Shown: positions 26,882 to 34,937 of the stretch, piece by piece | Layout: each line of letters begins with the position of its first letter | Position numbering within the stretch: position 1 is the stretch's first letter | Source of the DNA: Microvirga sp. BSC39 | GTDB lineage: Bacteria; Pseudomonadota; Alphaproteobacteria; Rhizobiales; Beijerinckiaceae | Direction: 5' to 3' | NCBI RefSeq assembly: GCF_000739015.1 | Contig: NZ_JPUG01000079.1 | Coordinates: 53,196-117,195 of the forward strand | Length of the DNA: 64,000 nucleotides | Made by a program: the position numbers and the translations under genes | Notes under the pieces: generated by a model | Database searches by the model: none | Told to the model about the DNA's origin: nothing | The model's input: only the letters and a program-made list of their open reading frames with translations

Positions 26882-27979
26882 ATGCGCCCCTTGATCGACC
26901 GCATCGTGTCTGGTCTCCAGCCCCCGGACAGCGCCGTGCTGGAGGAGGCCCGACAGGCATCCGAACAACACCAGCAGGCTGCTCACGGGAACCTGCTCGC
27001 GCACATTCCCGCCCTCCACGCCGTCGAGCAGGCCCCGCCGGCCGAGCCGCTGCCGTGGCCCGGCTCCCTCAGGATTGCGGCGTTCAACGCCCAGCGCCTC
27101 AAGAACAGGCGGGCGGCCCGGCATCTCATGGAGCAGGCCGGAGCGCAGGTCACGCTGCTCAGCGAGGTCGATGTGGGCATGGCGCGGTCCGGCAACGTCC
27201 ATACTCTTTGCGAACTGATCGCCGGGTCGAGGAAGGGCTATCTCTACGGGGCGGAGTTCGTGGAGCTCGACCTCGGCGGCGCCGACGAGATCGCGCAATG
27301 CGCCGGTCAGAGCAACGCCCGCGGCCTGCACGGAAACGCCGTCGTGACGGGCCTCGCCCTGGAGCACCCGCGGCTGATTCCGCTCGAGGAGCACGGCCTG
27401 TGGTTTCCGGGCATCGACGGTTTTCAGCGACGCATCGGCGGGCGTATGGCGATCGCCGCCCGGGTGGCTCAGGCGCCCCGACCGCTCTGGATCGTGAGCA
27501 CCCATCTGGAGAGCAAGACCGATCCGGCCGACCGGCAGGGGCAGATCAAGGCCCTGCTGCGGGCTCTGGACGAGATCGCCCCTGGCGAGGCCTGCGTGAT
27601 CGGCGGCGACTTCAACACCAAGGCCCTGCCGCGGGGCCAGGACGAGCGGCATCTCCTGCTGGAGGCGCCTGAAGCTTATGAGCCGCTCTTCGCGGATCTC
27701 CGCGAGGCAGGCTTCGAATGGCGGCACGCGAACCTGGCGCGGCCCACGCAGACGCCAGGCCCCACGAACAAGCACGAACCGCCTTTCGGCAAGCTCGATT
27801 GGATCGTGGTGCGCGGGCTTGAGGCGTCAAACCCACAGATCATCCCGGCACGCGACGAGCAGGGCAGGGCACTGTCCGACCACGATATGATCGCAGTGGA
27901 TGTGCGGTTTTCAGGAGAGCCTTCAGCATTGCAGCGCGTACAGCCTCCTGGCACCGGGAATCGTCACGTCGTGGAATGA
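26882..27979 (+). CDS. Endonuclease/exonuclease/phosphatase (EEP) family hydrolase
   Basis: A 365-aa protein with EEP landmarks in order: IAAFNAQRLKNRR (~residue 65), LLSEVDVGMARSGN (metal-binding Glu), WIVSTHLES, GGDFNTK (Asp/Asn pair), KLDWIVVRG and LSDHDMIAVDV (catalytic Asp-His). The core is complete, so it is likely an active metal-dependent phosphodiesterase or phosphatase; whether the substrate is nucleic acid or a phosphoester is not visible. No signal peptide. It is the last chromosomal gene before the GTA cluster. Confidence 0.88.
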   Translation: MRPLIDRIVSGLQPPDSAVLEEARQASEQHQQAAHGNLLAHIPALHAVEQAPPAEPLPWPGSLRIAAFNAQRLKNRRAARHLMEQAGAQVTLLSEVDVGMARSGNVHTLCELIAGSRKGYLYGAEFVELDLGGADEIAQCAGQSNARGLHGNAVVTGLALEHPRLIPLEEHGLWFPGIDGFQRRIGGRMAIAARVAQAPRPLWIVSTHLESKTDPADRQGQIKALLRALDEIAPGEACVIGGDFNTKALPRGQDERHLLLEAPEAYEPLFADLREAGFEWRHANLARPTQTPGPTNKHEPPFGKLDWIVVRGLEASNPQIIPARDEQGRALSDHDMIAVDVRFSGEPSALQRVQPPGTGNRHVVE

Positions 27980-28139
27980 AAGATGAGTGCCTGGTGATAG
28001 GCGCCTGTTCTGAGGCTGATCATCGAGACAGTCACAGTGTTCTTCCGTTCCTGGCGGTTTCGGCGCAATTCAGAGGCTGTGATGATTCACCTTGACAGCG
28101 TGACGCTCTTAGAGTACAAAACGAGAACACTGACGAAGT

Positions 28140-28219
28140 GTGAATGAAGAGCCCCCGCCCGCATTCACCGCGTCAGGTCAAACCTCCACCGCCCAGCGTC
28201 CCCGCTCGGGCGGTTTTTT
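28140..28219 (+). promoter_or_regulatory. Tandem hairpins with terminator in the GTA 5' leader
   Basis: First hairpin: GTGAATG (28140-28146) pairs with CATTCAC (28162-28168). Second: ACCGCCC (28188-28194) pairs with GGGCGGT (28208-28214) and runs into TTTTTT, a canonical intrinsic terminator. It ends only 13 bases before the first GTA gene. It is too far from the EEP gene stop (27979) to be its obvious terminator, so it could act as a leader attenuator. That role is inference. Confidence 0.6.
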
Positions 28220-28232
28220 ATTGGCTGTTCCC

Positions 28233-28784
28233 ATGCGCCAGAGAATCGAGATTGCGGACGAGCAGAGGCAGCAGGCCTGGGAGATCTACGCCCGCCAGCC
28301 GGAGAAGCATCTGCCCGATATCCAGGCCTTTCTCGGGGTGAGCGCCGGCACCTTCGTGCGGCTGCGCGAGCGCTGGGGCTGGCCGCATCGCAATGTGGCC
28401 CTTAGCGAGAACGCGCTCAGCAAGGCCGCGAAGGACCAGGGTGGCATCGACGGCATCGCGAAGGCCGCAGTCGCCTCGGTGAACGACGCGGCCCGTGCCC
28501 TGGCGCAGGCCACGCGGGTGCAGATCGACGCGCTCATGGACGAGCAGCGCAGAGGCCAGGCCAAGGATCACGACAAGACCGCCCGCAGGCTCGCGTCTTA
28601 CGCCAGGACGCTGGCAGCCGCCCGGGCGCTTCTGGAACAGGAAAGTTCACCGCTCGATGACAGCGAGCCCCATGACAACAGACCCCGGCGCAGCCTGCAC
28701 GAACTCCGCGAGGAGCTTGCTCGCCACCTTGACCGGGTTATCGCGGAGGAAGAATCTCGCGGACGCGACGGCCTCTTGGTCTGA
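28233..28784 (+). CDS. GTA gp1-like small terminase candidate
   Basis: A 183-aa helical, charged protein. An N-terminal helix-turn-helix-like part (EIYARQPEKHLPDIQAFLG, then SAGTFVRLRERWGWPHRN) suits DNA recognition, and the rest is coiled-coil-like. It sits directly before the terminase large subunit, the gp1/TerS place in RcGTA. The ATG at 28233 lies just after the leader terminator and lacks a clear Shine-Dalgarno. It overlaps the terL gene by about 110 bases in another frame. Confidence 0.7.
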   Translation: MRQRIEIADEQRQQAWEIYARQPEKHLPDIQAFLGVSAGTFVRLRERWGWPHRNVALSENALSKAAKDQGGIDGIAKAAVASVNDAARALAQATRVQIDALMDEQRRGQAKDHDKTARRLASYARTLAAARALLEQESSPLDDSEPHDNRPRRSLHELREELARHLDRVIAEEESRGRDGLLV

Positions 28785-30045
28785 GCGCGATTTCGAGACC
28801 GTTCTCCGCTTCTGGCCGATCCGCTGCCGGCCCGAGCAGCGCCTTCCGGGCCTCGCCCGGCACCACGACCCCTGGACGATCTGGCTCATCCTCGGCGGAC
28901 GCGGCGCGGGCAAGACCCGCACCGGCGCCGAATGGGTGCGCGGCATCGCGCTCGGCGATCCCGATTTCGGCACAAGTGCCTCGCGGCGCATCGCCCTGGT
29001 GGGCGAAACCTTTTCGGATGCCCGCAACGTGATGGTGGAGGGGCCTGCCGGCATTCTCGCCGTCCATGCGCGGCACGAGCGGCCCACATGGTCGCCGTCG
29101 CTGCGCAAGCTCGAATGGCCGAACGGCGCGGTCGCGCAGGTGTTCTCGGCGGAAGACCCCGACTCGCTGCGCGGTCCGCAATTCGAGGCCGCATGGGCGG
29201 ACGAGCTCGCCAAGTGGCGGCACGTGGAGGAGACCTGGGACATGCTGCAGTTCGGCCTGCGCCTCGGCGCCCATCCGCGCCAGATGGTGACGACCACGCC
29301 GCGCCCGATTCCGATCCTGAAACGCTTTCTCGGCGATCCGCATGTGGCGGTGTCGCGGATGCGCACATGTGAGAACGCAGAGAACCTGGCGCCCGCCTTT
29401 CTCGACACGGTGGTGCGCCGCTATGCGGGCACGCGCCTCGGGCGGCAGGAACTCGACGGCGACATCATCGAGGACCGTCCCGATGCGCTCTGGACGCGCG
29501 ACGTCATCGAGAGCAACCGCATCGACGCGGCGCCATCGCTCATGCGCATCGTCGTGGCGGTCGATCCGCCGGCCTCCTCGTCGAAGCGGGCGGACGCCTG
29601 CGGGATCGTGGCAGCCGGCGTCGATGATGGCGGCACGGCCTATGTGCTGGAGGATGCGACGGCGTCAGGATTGAAGCCGCCCGAATGGGCCGCGAAGGCC
29701 GTGGCGCTGTACAGAAGGCTGCAGGCCGACGCGCTCGTGGTCGAGACGAACCAGGGCGGCGAGATGGTGGGCAACGTGATCCGCGAGGTCGACCCGTCCG
29801 TGCCGGTGGTGAGCGTACGCGCCACGCGCGGCAAGTACCTGCGCGCCGAGCCGGTCTCCGTGCTCTACGCGCAAGATCGCGTGCGCCATGTGGGCGCGCT
29901 GCCGGAGCTGGAGGACGAGCTGTGCGATTTCGGTCCCGGCGGCCTCACCTCGGGCCGCTCGCCCGACCGCATGGATGCGCTGGTCTGGGCGCTCACCGAG
30001 CTGATGCTGCGCGAACGCCGCGAGCCGCGGGTGCGGGTGTTGTGA
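28672..30045 (+). CDS. GTA/phage terminase large subunit (gp2)
   Basis: About 457 aa. The ATPase core has Walker A GGRGAGKTRTGAEW, a Walker-B-like FEAAWADELAKW and a motif III region VTTTPRP. The C-terminal nuclease region has VAVDPPASSSKRADACG and ETNQGGEMV, with acidic residues in the usual places. It packages DNA into the capsid. The start is uncertain: ATG 28672 is used here; ATG 28657 and a TTG near 28717 are alternatives, all overlapping TerS. Confidence 0.92.
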   Translation: MTTDPGAACTNSARSLLATLTGLSRRKNLADATASWSERDFETVLRFWPIRCRPEQRLPGLARHHDPWTIWLILGGRGAGKTRTGAEWVRGIALGDPDFGTSASRRIALVGETFSDARNVMVEGPAGILAVHARHERPTWSPSLRKLEWPNGAVAQVFSAEDPDSLRGPQFEAAWADELAKWRHVEETWDMLQFGLRLGAHPRQMVTTTPRPIPILKRFLGDPHVAVSRMRTCENAENLAPAFLDTVVRRYAGTRLGRQELDGDIIEDRPDALWTRDVIESNRIDAAPSLMRIVVAVDPPASSSKRADACGIVAAGVDDGGTAYVLEDATASGLKPPEWAAKAVALYRRLQADALVVETNQGGEMVGNVIREVDPSVPVVSVRATRGKYLRAEPVSVLYAQDRVRHVGALPELEDELCDFGPGGLTSGRSPDRMDALVWALTELMLRERREPRVRVL

Positions 30046-30540
30046 ATTAGAACGCCCCAGCCGAAGGGTGGTGTTCACGCACATCTCCAGCCGGGGCGCC
30101 GTGGCTACCGTAGGGGCAACATGTGAAGCCACCCGGCATAAGCTATGCCGTTGAAAAGAATCCTCAAGGCTCCTGATGGGGTGAGCCTTTTGCGCCGGCT
30201 TGTCTCGGAAGAGACAGAGCGGTCCGCGCCCTCGGGCAACGCCCTGGGGATCATGGCTGCAGGGCCGGGGCGGATGGCAGTCCATCCGTGCCGATCCGCC
30301 CCGCCATCTGCCTCGTGCCGTCCCTGTCGGGAGGGCAGAGCTTGAGAAACCGATGGTCGCGCCAGCCGGTCCGGGAAAAGCGGCCCGGCTGGCGCGTGAA
30401 TGTCGCCGGGTGCCCCCGCAACGATTGAAGATTACCCTGGGGTATGTGACGCGCCAATGACGAACGCGGCGGACATGCCTGCTTTGCGGTCATCGGCTGC
30501 GGAAGTTCTCGGCAGTCTGAATCGACGTGAGGCACCGCTT

Positions 30541-30644
30541 GTCATCCCGGCGGTCCGAAGGACCGGGAAGGGGATCACGACCATGCGCGGCGCTGTAGAT
30601 TCCCTTCCCCTCCGATGGCTTCGCCATCTCCGGCCGGGAATGAC
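30541..30644. repeat. Palindromic repeat, class A (copy 1)
   Basis: About 104 bases starting GTCATCCCGG and ending CCGGGAATGAC, with internal GGGAAGGGGATC / GATTCCCTTCCCC arms. Related copies lie at 34701, 37924 and 41614, a half-copy at 32037 and a short form at 38828. It can fold into one long imperfect hairpin. Confidence 0.85.
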
Positions 30645-30654
30645 ACCCTCCCGG

Positions 30655-30761
30655 GTCATCACCGGCCTTGTGCCGGTGATCTCGACTGCATGAGCGTCTC
30701 GCCTTTCTGCACCGGGATGGCCGGGACTGATCCCCGGATCAAGTCCGGGGACGGCCATGAC
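30655..30761. repeat. Palindromic repeat, class B (copy 1)
   Basis: Begins GTCATCACCGGCC, has a CCGGCCTTGTGCCGG stem, and ends GGATGGCCGGGACTGATCCCCGG...GGCCATGAC. Related copies lie at 34811 and 41758. It follows the class A copy after 10 bases. Confidence 0.8.
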
Positions 30762-30829
30762 AACGCGGCGTGCGGCCGACACACCGCATCGCTCTTCATT
30801 CTTCATGCCCACCAAGGCAGGACCACTTC

Positions 30830-32002
30830 ATGCTGAACCGACTGACCCGCTGGCTCCAGGCGCCGCCGGAGGCCAAGGCCTCCCGTGCTGAAGGAGCCAT
30901 TGCGCTCTACGTCGCCGGCCGCCCCGTGTGGACGCCGCGCGATTATGGTGCGCTCGCCCGCGCGGGATTCCAGAAGAACGCCATCGTGCACCGCGCGGTG
31001 CGGCTCGTGAGCGAGGCGGCGGCGTCGCTGCCGCTGGTGCTCATGAGCGAGGGGAGGGAGCTTCCCTCTCATCCGCTGCTGTCGCTGCTGGCGCGGCCCA
31101 ATGGGCGCGAGGGCGGGCAGCGCTTTCTCGAGAGCCTCTATGGGCACCTGATGGTGTCGGGCAACGCGTATGTGGAGGCGGTGAGCCTCGACGGCACGCC
31201 GCACGAGCTGCACGCCCTGCGGCCCGACCGCATGCGCGTGGTGCCCGATACCGACGGCTGGCCGGCTGCCTACGAATATGCAGTCGGCACGCAGGCCGTG
31301 CGCTTCCCGATCCGCGACGAGATCCTGGCGCCGATCCTGCACCTGACGCTGTTTCATCCGGCGGACGATCATTACGGCCTCTCGCCCATGGAGGCGGCCG
31401 CCACCGCGCTCGACATCCACAACGCGGCGGGCGCCTGGAACAAGGCGCTTCTCGACAACGCGGCGCGGCCCTCCGGCGCGCTGGTGGTCGGCGGCGCGAC
31501 GCTCACCGATGCGCAGTTCGACAGGCTGAAAGGAGAGCTGGAGACGAACTATCAGGGCGCCGGCAATGCGGGCCGTCCGCTGCTGCTGGAAGGCGGCCTC
31601 GACTGGAAGCCGCTCTCGCTCTCGCCGAAGGACATGGACTTCGTGGAAGCGAAAGCCGCCGCCGCGCGCGAGATCGCGCTCGCCTTCGGTGTGCCGCCGC
31701 TGCTGCTGGGCCTGCCCGGCGACAGCACGCACGCCAACTACGCGGAGGCCAACCGCGCCTTCTACCGCCAGACCGTGATCCCCATGGTCAAGCGCACGGC
31801 CGAGGCCCTCGCGCACTGGCTCGCGCCGGCCTATCGCGAGACGCTTGCCCTCGAGCCCGATCTCGACGCCATTGAGGCTCTCGCCGAAGAGCGCGAAAGC
31901 CTCTGGCGCCGCGTGTCGGCGGCGGCGTTTCTCTCGGATGAGGAGAAACGCGAGGCGGTGGGGTATGGGCGTGCTGATGGCGCGAAGGGGAGGCGAGCGT
32001 AG
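30830..32002 (+). CDS. GTA/phage portal protein, HK97 type (gp3)
   Basis: A 390-aa portal protein: N-terminal YVAGRPVWTPRDYGALARAG, then FQKNAIVHRAVRLVSEAAASL, a central stem/clip region and the conserved FGVPPLLLGLPGDSTHANYAEA near residue 295. The portal dodecamer forms the packaging vertex. ATG at 30830 is preceded by GGCAGGACC. A class A half repeat separates it from the next gene. Confidence 0.93.
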   Translation: MLNRLTRWLQAPPEAKASRAEGAIALYVAGRPVWTPRDYGALARAGFQKNAIVHRAVRLVSEAAASLPLVLMSEGRELPSHPLLSLLARPNGREGGQRFLESLYGHLMVSGNAYVEAVSLDGTPHELHALRPDRMRVVPDTDGWPAAYEYAVGTQAVRFPIRDEILAPILHLTLFHPADDHYGLSPMEAAATALDIHNAAGAWNKALLDNAARPSGALVVGGATLTDAQFDRLKGELETNYQGAGNAGRPLLLEGGLDWKPLSLSPKDMDFVEAKAAAAREIALAFGVPPLLLGLPGDSTHANYAEANRAFYRQTVIPMVKRTAEALAHWLAPAYRETLALEPDLDAIEALAEERESLWRRVSAAAFLSDEEKREAVGYGRADGAKGRRA

Positions 32003-32036
32003 TGCTTTTCAGCATCGGCGCACCTTGACCAGGAGG

Positions 32037-32072
32037 GTGTCATTCCCGGCCGGAGCGCAGCGGAGGGACTGA
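32037..32072. repeat. Class A palindromic repeat, half copy
   Basis: GGTGTCATTCCCGGCCGGAG and the following CGCAGCGGAGGGA match one arm of the copy at 37924, then the similarity stops. The second arm is missing. Confidence 0.7.
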
Positions 32073-32131
32073 CATCCGAGCAAGACTTTCTCATCACGTG
32101 CCTCCAACGGAGCTTTTCACGAGAACAAATC

Positions 32132-32332
32132 ATGAACTCATTTGACCAGATCACCGAGGCCGTCATCCGGCGCGGGGATCTTGCCCATCTGGCCCTGTTC
32201 GTCTGGGCCAGCGGGGCGTCCGCTTTGCTTGCCATGACCCTGCGCGACCTGTTCGCGGCCAACCGCCGGTTCGATGCGTTCGTGCGCGAGCTGTCCCTGT
32301 TCAACCGACGCCATTCGGGAGACCCCACATGA
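32132..32332 (+). CDS. Small GTA protein with one membrane span (gp3.5 position)
   Basis: A 66-aa protein with one hydrophobic segment (LALFVWASGASALLAMTL, ~residues 20-38) and a basic C-terminus. It lies between portal and prohead protease, where RcGTA has the small orfg3.5 head gene; the match is by position and size only. Its TGA stop overlaps the ATG of the next gene (ATGA), so the two are coupled. Confidence 0.6.
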   Translation: MNSFDQITEAVIRRGDLAHLALFVWASGASALLAMTLRDLFAANRRFDAFVRELSLFNRRHSGDPT

Positions 32333-32478
32333 CCCGCCTCTCATCCCGCGCGCCGCGCAAGCCGAAGGCCGCACGGGAGAGCCAGACCCGTGCCACGCTG
32401 GTGTTCCGCGACTTCGTGCGCCAGCTCGAAAAGCTCGATCCGAAGCCGCCGAAAGCCGCCCGCGGGGCCGCGCGATGA
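32329..32478 (+). CDS. Basic 49-aa GTA small protein
   Basis: A very short gene linked by ATGA overlaps at both ends: its ATG (32329) overlaps the stop of the 66-aa gene and its stop (32476-32478) overlaps the ATG of the prohead protease. The protein is rich in Arg/Lys/Pro (SRAPRKPKAARES) with one amphipathic stretch (LVFRDFVRQLEKLD). The double coupling argues that it is translated. Function unknown; a capsid-assembly helper is a guess. Confidence 0.6.
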   Translation: MTRLSSRAPRKPKAARESQTRATLVFRDFVRQLEKLDPKPPKAARGAAR

Positions 32479-33011
32479 ATGCGGTCGCACCATCCGTCCG
32501 CGAGCGCAAGTTCCTGCCCGAGCCCCTGAGCGGCGTCGATGCGGAGGGTGTGTTCGAAGGCTATGCGAGCCTGCTCGGCGAGGCCGATCTCGGCAAGGAC
32601 GTGGTCATGCCGGGCGCCTTCCGCGACAGCCTGAAGAAACGCGGCGCCGCGCAGGTGCGCCTGCTGTGGCAGCACGATCCGGCGCAGCCCATCGGGCGCT
32701 GGCTCTCCATCACCGAGGACCTGCGGGGCCTGCGCGTGCGCGGCCGGCTCAACCTGGCGGTCGAACGGGCGCGGGACATCCATGCGCTCATGCGGGACGG
32801 GGCCGTCGACGGGCTCTCCATCGGCTTTCGCGTCGAGCGGGCGAGGGCCGAACGGCCCACCGGGTTGCGGCGCCTGGAGCGGCTCGACCTGTGGGAGATC
32901 TCGGTCGTGACCTTTCCGATGCTGCCCGGCGCGCGGGTCGAAACCGTCAAGCAGGCGGCTCCGAAGCTCGCGGTGCATATCCGCAGCACCGCCGTTAGAT
33001 TGTTTTCCTGA
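32475..33011 (+). CDS. HK97-family prohead protease (gp4)
   Basis: A 178-aa protease. Family features are FEGYASLLGEADLGKDVVMPGAF, the LWQHDPAQPIGRW segment with the catalytic His, and DGLSIGFRV with the candidate Ser, followed by LDLWEISVVTFPM. It cleaves capsid proteins during head maturation. The start at 32475 overlaps the stop of the 49-aa gene. Confidence 0.92.
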   Translation: MNAVAPSVRERKFLPEPLSGVDAEGVFEGYASLLGEADLGKDVVMPGAFRDSLKKRGAAQVRLLWQHDPAQPIGRWLSITEDLRGLRVRGRLNLAVERARDIHALMRDGAVDGLSIGFRVERARAERPTGLRRLERLDLWEISVVTFPMLPGARVETVKQAAPKLAVHIRSTAVRLFS

Positions 33012-33119
33012 ACCTTGTCCGTGGGAGCGCGTTAGCTGAGAGCCCGCAAGAGCGCGGAGGCTGCGGGCCCTTTCCTCACGCGAGAGGTGTCTGTTCTTCG
33101 CTTGTCTCGGGAGGTTCTC

Positions 33120-33344
33120 ATGAAGAAGCTTGCTTTCGTTGCGCTCGTCGGCCTTGCGGCAGCTGCGTGCACGACCACGGAAGAGCGGATCGGCGGCGCG
33201 GCCGTCGGTGCGGGCGTCGGTGCCGTCGCCGGACCCGTCGGTGCCGTGGCTGGCGGCGCGATCGGTGCGGCGGCCGGCCCGGCCGTGTCAGACACGGTTC
33301 AGGCCAACACCCGCCCGGCTCGCCGCACGACCCGCCGCCGCTAA
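33120..33344 (+). CDS. Glycine-zipper lipoprotein
   Basis: A 74-aa protein. The signal peptide MKKLAFVALVGLAAAAC ends in a lipobox (LAAAAC), so Cys17 would be lipidated. A glycine zipper (AAVGAGVGAVAGPVGAVAGG) and an Arg-rich tail follow. GGGAGG precedes the ATG. Nothing of this kind is known in RcGTA; it looks like a host envelope gene that has come to lie between prohead protease and capsid, closed off by two terminators. Confidence 0.82.
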   Translation: MKKLAFVALVGLAAAACTTTEERIGGAAVGAGVGAVAGPVGAVAGGAIGAAAGPAVSDTVQANTRPARRTTRRR

Positions 33345-33370
33345 GACTTCCCTTCACGGGGAAACAATGG

Positions 33371-33393
33371 GCCCGCCCTCCGGCGGGCCTTTT
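33371..33393 (+). terminator. Terminator 1 after lipoprotein gene
   Basis: GCCCGCC and GGCGGGC form a 7-bp stem with a short loop followed by CTTTTTCTTTT. Confidence 0.85.
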
Positions 33394-33409
33394 TCTTTTC
33401 AGACCCAGA

Positions 33410-33433
33410 GCCCGCCCTTCGGCGGGCTTTTCT
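33410..33433 (+). terminator. Terminator 2 after lipoprotein gene
   Basis: A second GCCCGCC/GGCGGGC stem with CTTC-type loop and a TTTTCTCTTTT tail, 16 bases after the first. Two near-identical terminators directly precede the capsid gene (33456), so that gene needs its own promoter or antitermination. Confidence 0.85.
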
Positions 33434-33455
33434 CTTTTCAAACCTATGGATTGCG

Positions 33456-34694
33456 ATGATTCCCGTTGTTGAAACCAAAGCCGTGTCCGACGATGTCGCC
33501 TCGGCCTTCGATGATTTCGCCCGCGCCTTCGAGGCGTTCAAGGATGCCAACGACACGCGCCTGTCCCAGATCGAGACCAGGCTCACCGGCGACGTGGTGA
33601 CGGACGAAAAGCTCGCCCGCATCGACACCGCCCTCGACGACGCCAAGCGCCGCCTCGACCGTCTCAGCCTCGAGCGTTCCCGCCCGCCCCTGGGTGGCAA
33701 CCCCGACGCCCAGCGCGACCCGGCCCAGGCCGAGCACAAGAGTGCGTTCCATGCCTATGTCCGCAGCGGCGAGGCCACCGGTCTCAAGCGGCTAGAGGAG
33801 AAGGCGCTCTCGGCGGGCTCCGGCCCCGACGGCGGCTATCTCGTGCCCGACACGGTCGAGCGCGAGGTGCTGCGCCGCCTCTCCAACGTGTCGCCCATCC
33901 GCGCCATCTCGTCGGTGCGGGTGATCTCCGGCGGCCAGTACAAGCGTGCCTTCTCGACCACGGGCCCGGCCACCGGCTGGGTGGGCGAGACGGCGGCGCG
34001 GCCGCAGACCGCAAGCCCCACGCTGTCCGAGATGAGCTTTCCGGCCATGGAGCTCTATGCCATGCCGGCTGCCACCCAGACCCTGCTCGACGATGCGGTG
34101 GTGGATATCGAGAGCTGGATTGCCGAGGAGGTCGAGTCCGCCTTCGCCGAGCAGGAAAGCGCCGCCTTCGTCAATGGCGACGGCGTGAACAAGCCCAAGG
34201 GCTTTCTTGCCGCCGACACGGTTGAGAACGAAATCTGGGAGTGGGGGCGCCTCGGCACGGTGAACACCGGCGGCGCGACCTTCCCGGCGTCAAACCCGTC
34301 CGACGTGCTGGTGGAGCTGATCTACGCCCTCAAGGCCGGCTATCGCCAGAACGCCGCCTTCGTGATGAACCGCAAGACGCAGAGCGCCATCCGCCGCTTC
34401 AAGGACGACAACGGCCAGTACCTCTGGGCGCCGCCCGCGAGCATCGGCCAGGCCGCGACGCTGATGGGCTTCACGGTCGTCGAGGCCGAGGACATGCCGG
34501 ACATTGGCTTGAATGCCTGCGCCATCGCGTTCGGCGACTTCAAGCGCGGTTATCTCGTGGTGGATCGCACCGGCATGCGCGTGCTGCGCGATCCGTATTC
34601 CGCCAAGCCCTACGTGCTGTTCTACACCACCAAGCGCGTGGGCGGCGGCGTGCAGGATTACGCGGCGATCAAGCTGTTGAAGTTCGCGGCTTGA
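33456..34694 (+). CDS. HK97-family major capsid protein (gp5)
   Basis: A 412-aa capsid protein. A coiled-coil delta/scaffold domain (~residues 10-75, DDVASAFDDFARAFEAFKDAND) precedes the mature shell domain, which begins near ALSAGSGPDGGYLVPDTVEREV and includes AFVNGDGVNKPKGFL and AFVMNRKTQSAIRRFKD. The length and two-part layout fit HK97 capsids processed by the upstream protease. ATG at 33456 follows the two terminators by about 20 bases. Confidence 0.94.
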   Translation: MIPVVETKAVSDDVASAFDDFARAFEAFKDANDTRLSQIETRLTGDVVTDEKLARIDTALDDAKRRLDRLSLERSRPPLGGNPDAQRDPAQAEHKSAFHAYVRSGEATGLKRLEEKALSAGSGPDGGYLVPDTVEREVLRRLSNVSPIRAISSVRVISGGQYKRAFSTTGPATGWVGETAARPQTASPTLSEMSFPAMELYAMPAATQTLLDDAVVDIESWIAEEVESAFAEQESAAFVNGDGVNKPKGFLAADTVENEIWEWGRLGTVNTGGATFPASNPSDVLVELIYALKAGYRQNAAFVMNRKTQSAIRRFKDDNGQYLWAPPASIGQAATLMGFTVVEAEDMPDIGLNACAIAFGDFKRGYLVVDRTGMRVLRDPYSAKPYVLFYTTKRVGGGVQDYAAIKLLKFAA

Positions 34695-34700
34695 ACATCG

Positions 34701-34803
34701 GTGTCATCCCCGGGGCACGAAGTGCGGGAAGGGGATCCATAGCGCGGCGTCTATGAGTGGATTCCCTTTCCCTGCGCTTTCGCGTCCGCCCGGGAATGAC
34801 ACC
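34701..34803. repeat. Palindromic repeat, class A (copy 2)
   Basis: Starts GTGTCATCCCCGG, contains GCACGAAGTGCGGGAAGGGG and ends CCGGGAATGACAC. Near-identical in the left arm to the copy at 41614. Confidence 0.87.
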
Positions 34804-34810
34804 CGCTCAC

Positions 34811-34898
34811 GTCATCACCAGTCTTGTGCCGGTGATCCCGATGGTTGAGGCGCAGAGCTTTTCAGCATCGGGATGGCGGGGACGAGCCCGGCCATGAC
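34811..34898. repeat. Palindromic repeat, class B (copy 2)
   Basis: GTCATCACCAGTCTTGTGCCGGTGATC at the left and GGATGGCGGGGACGAGCCCGGCCATGAC at the right; follows the class A copy after 7 bases, the same A-B order as at 30541-30761. Confidence 0.82.
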
Positions 34899-34937
34899 GG
34901 AGTGGGTGTGGTTTCCGATTAGACGTGCTTGGACGGA

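Larger units (their letters stand above)
30046..30829. other. 784-base gap between terminase and portal genes
   Basis: No gene is supported. From 30354 to 30405 there is a GC-rich inverted repeat (GCGCCAGCCGG / CCGGCTGGCGC with an AAAA loop). Two palindromic repeats fill 30541-30761. The 30046-30350 part shows only short frames without ribosome sites. Compact GTAs place the portal gene close to terL, so this spacing is unusual. Confidence 0.6.

Noticed and set aside
30145..30693. Short frames in the terminase-portal gap (65-97 aa)
   Set aside because: No ribosome sites, and part of their sequence is palindromic repeat.
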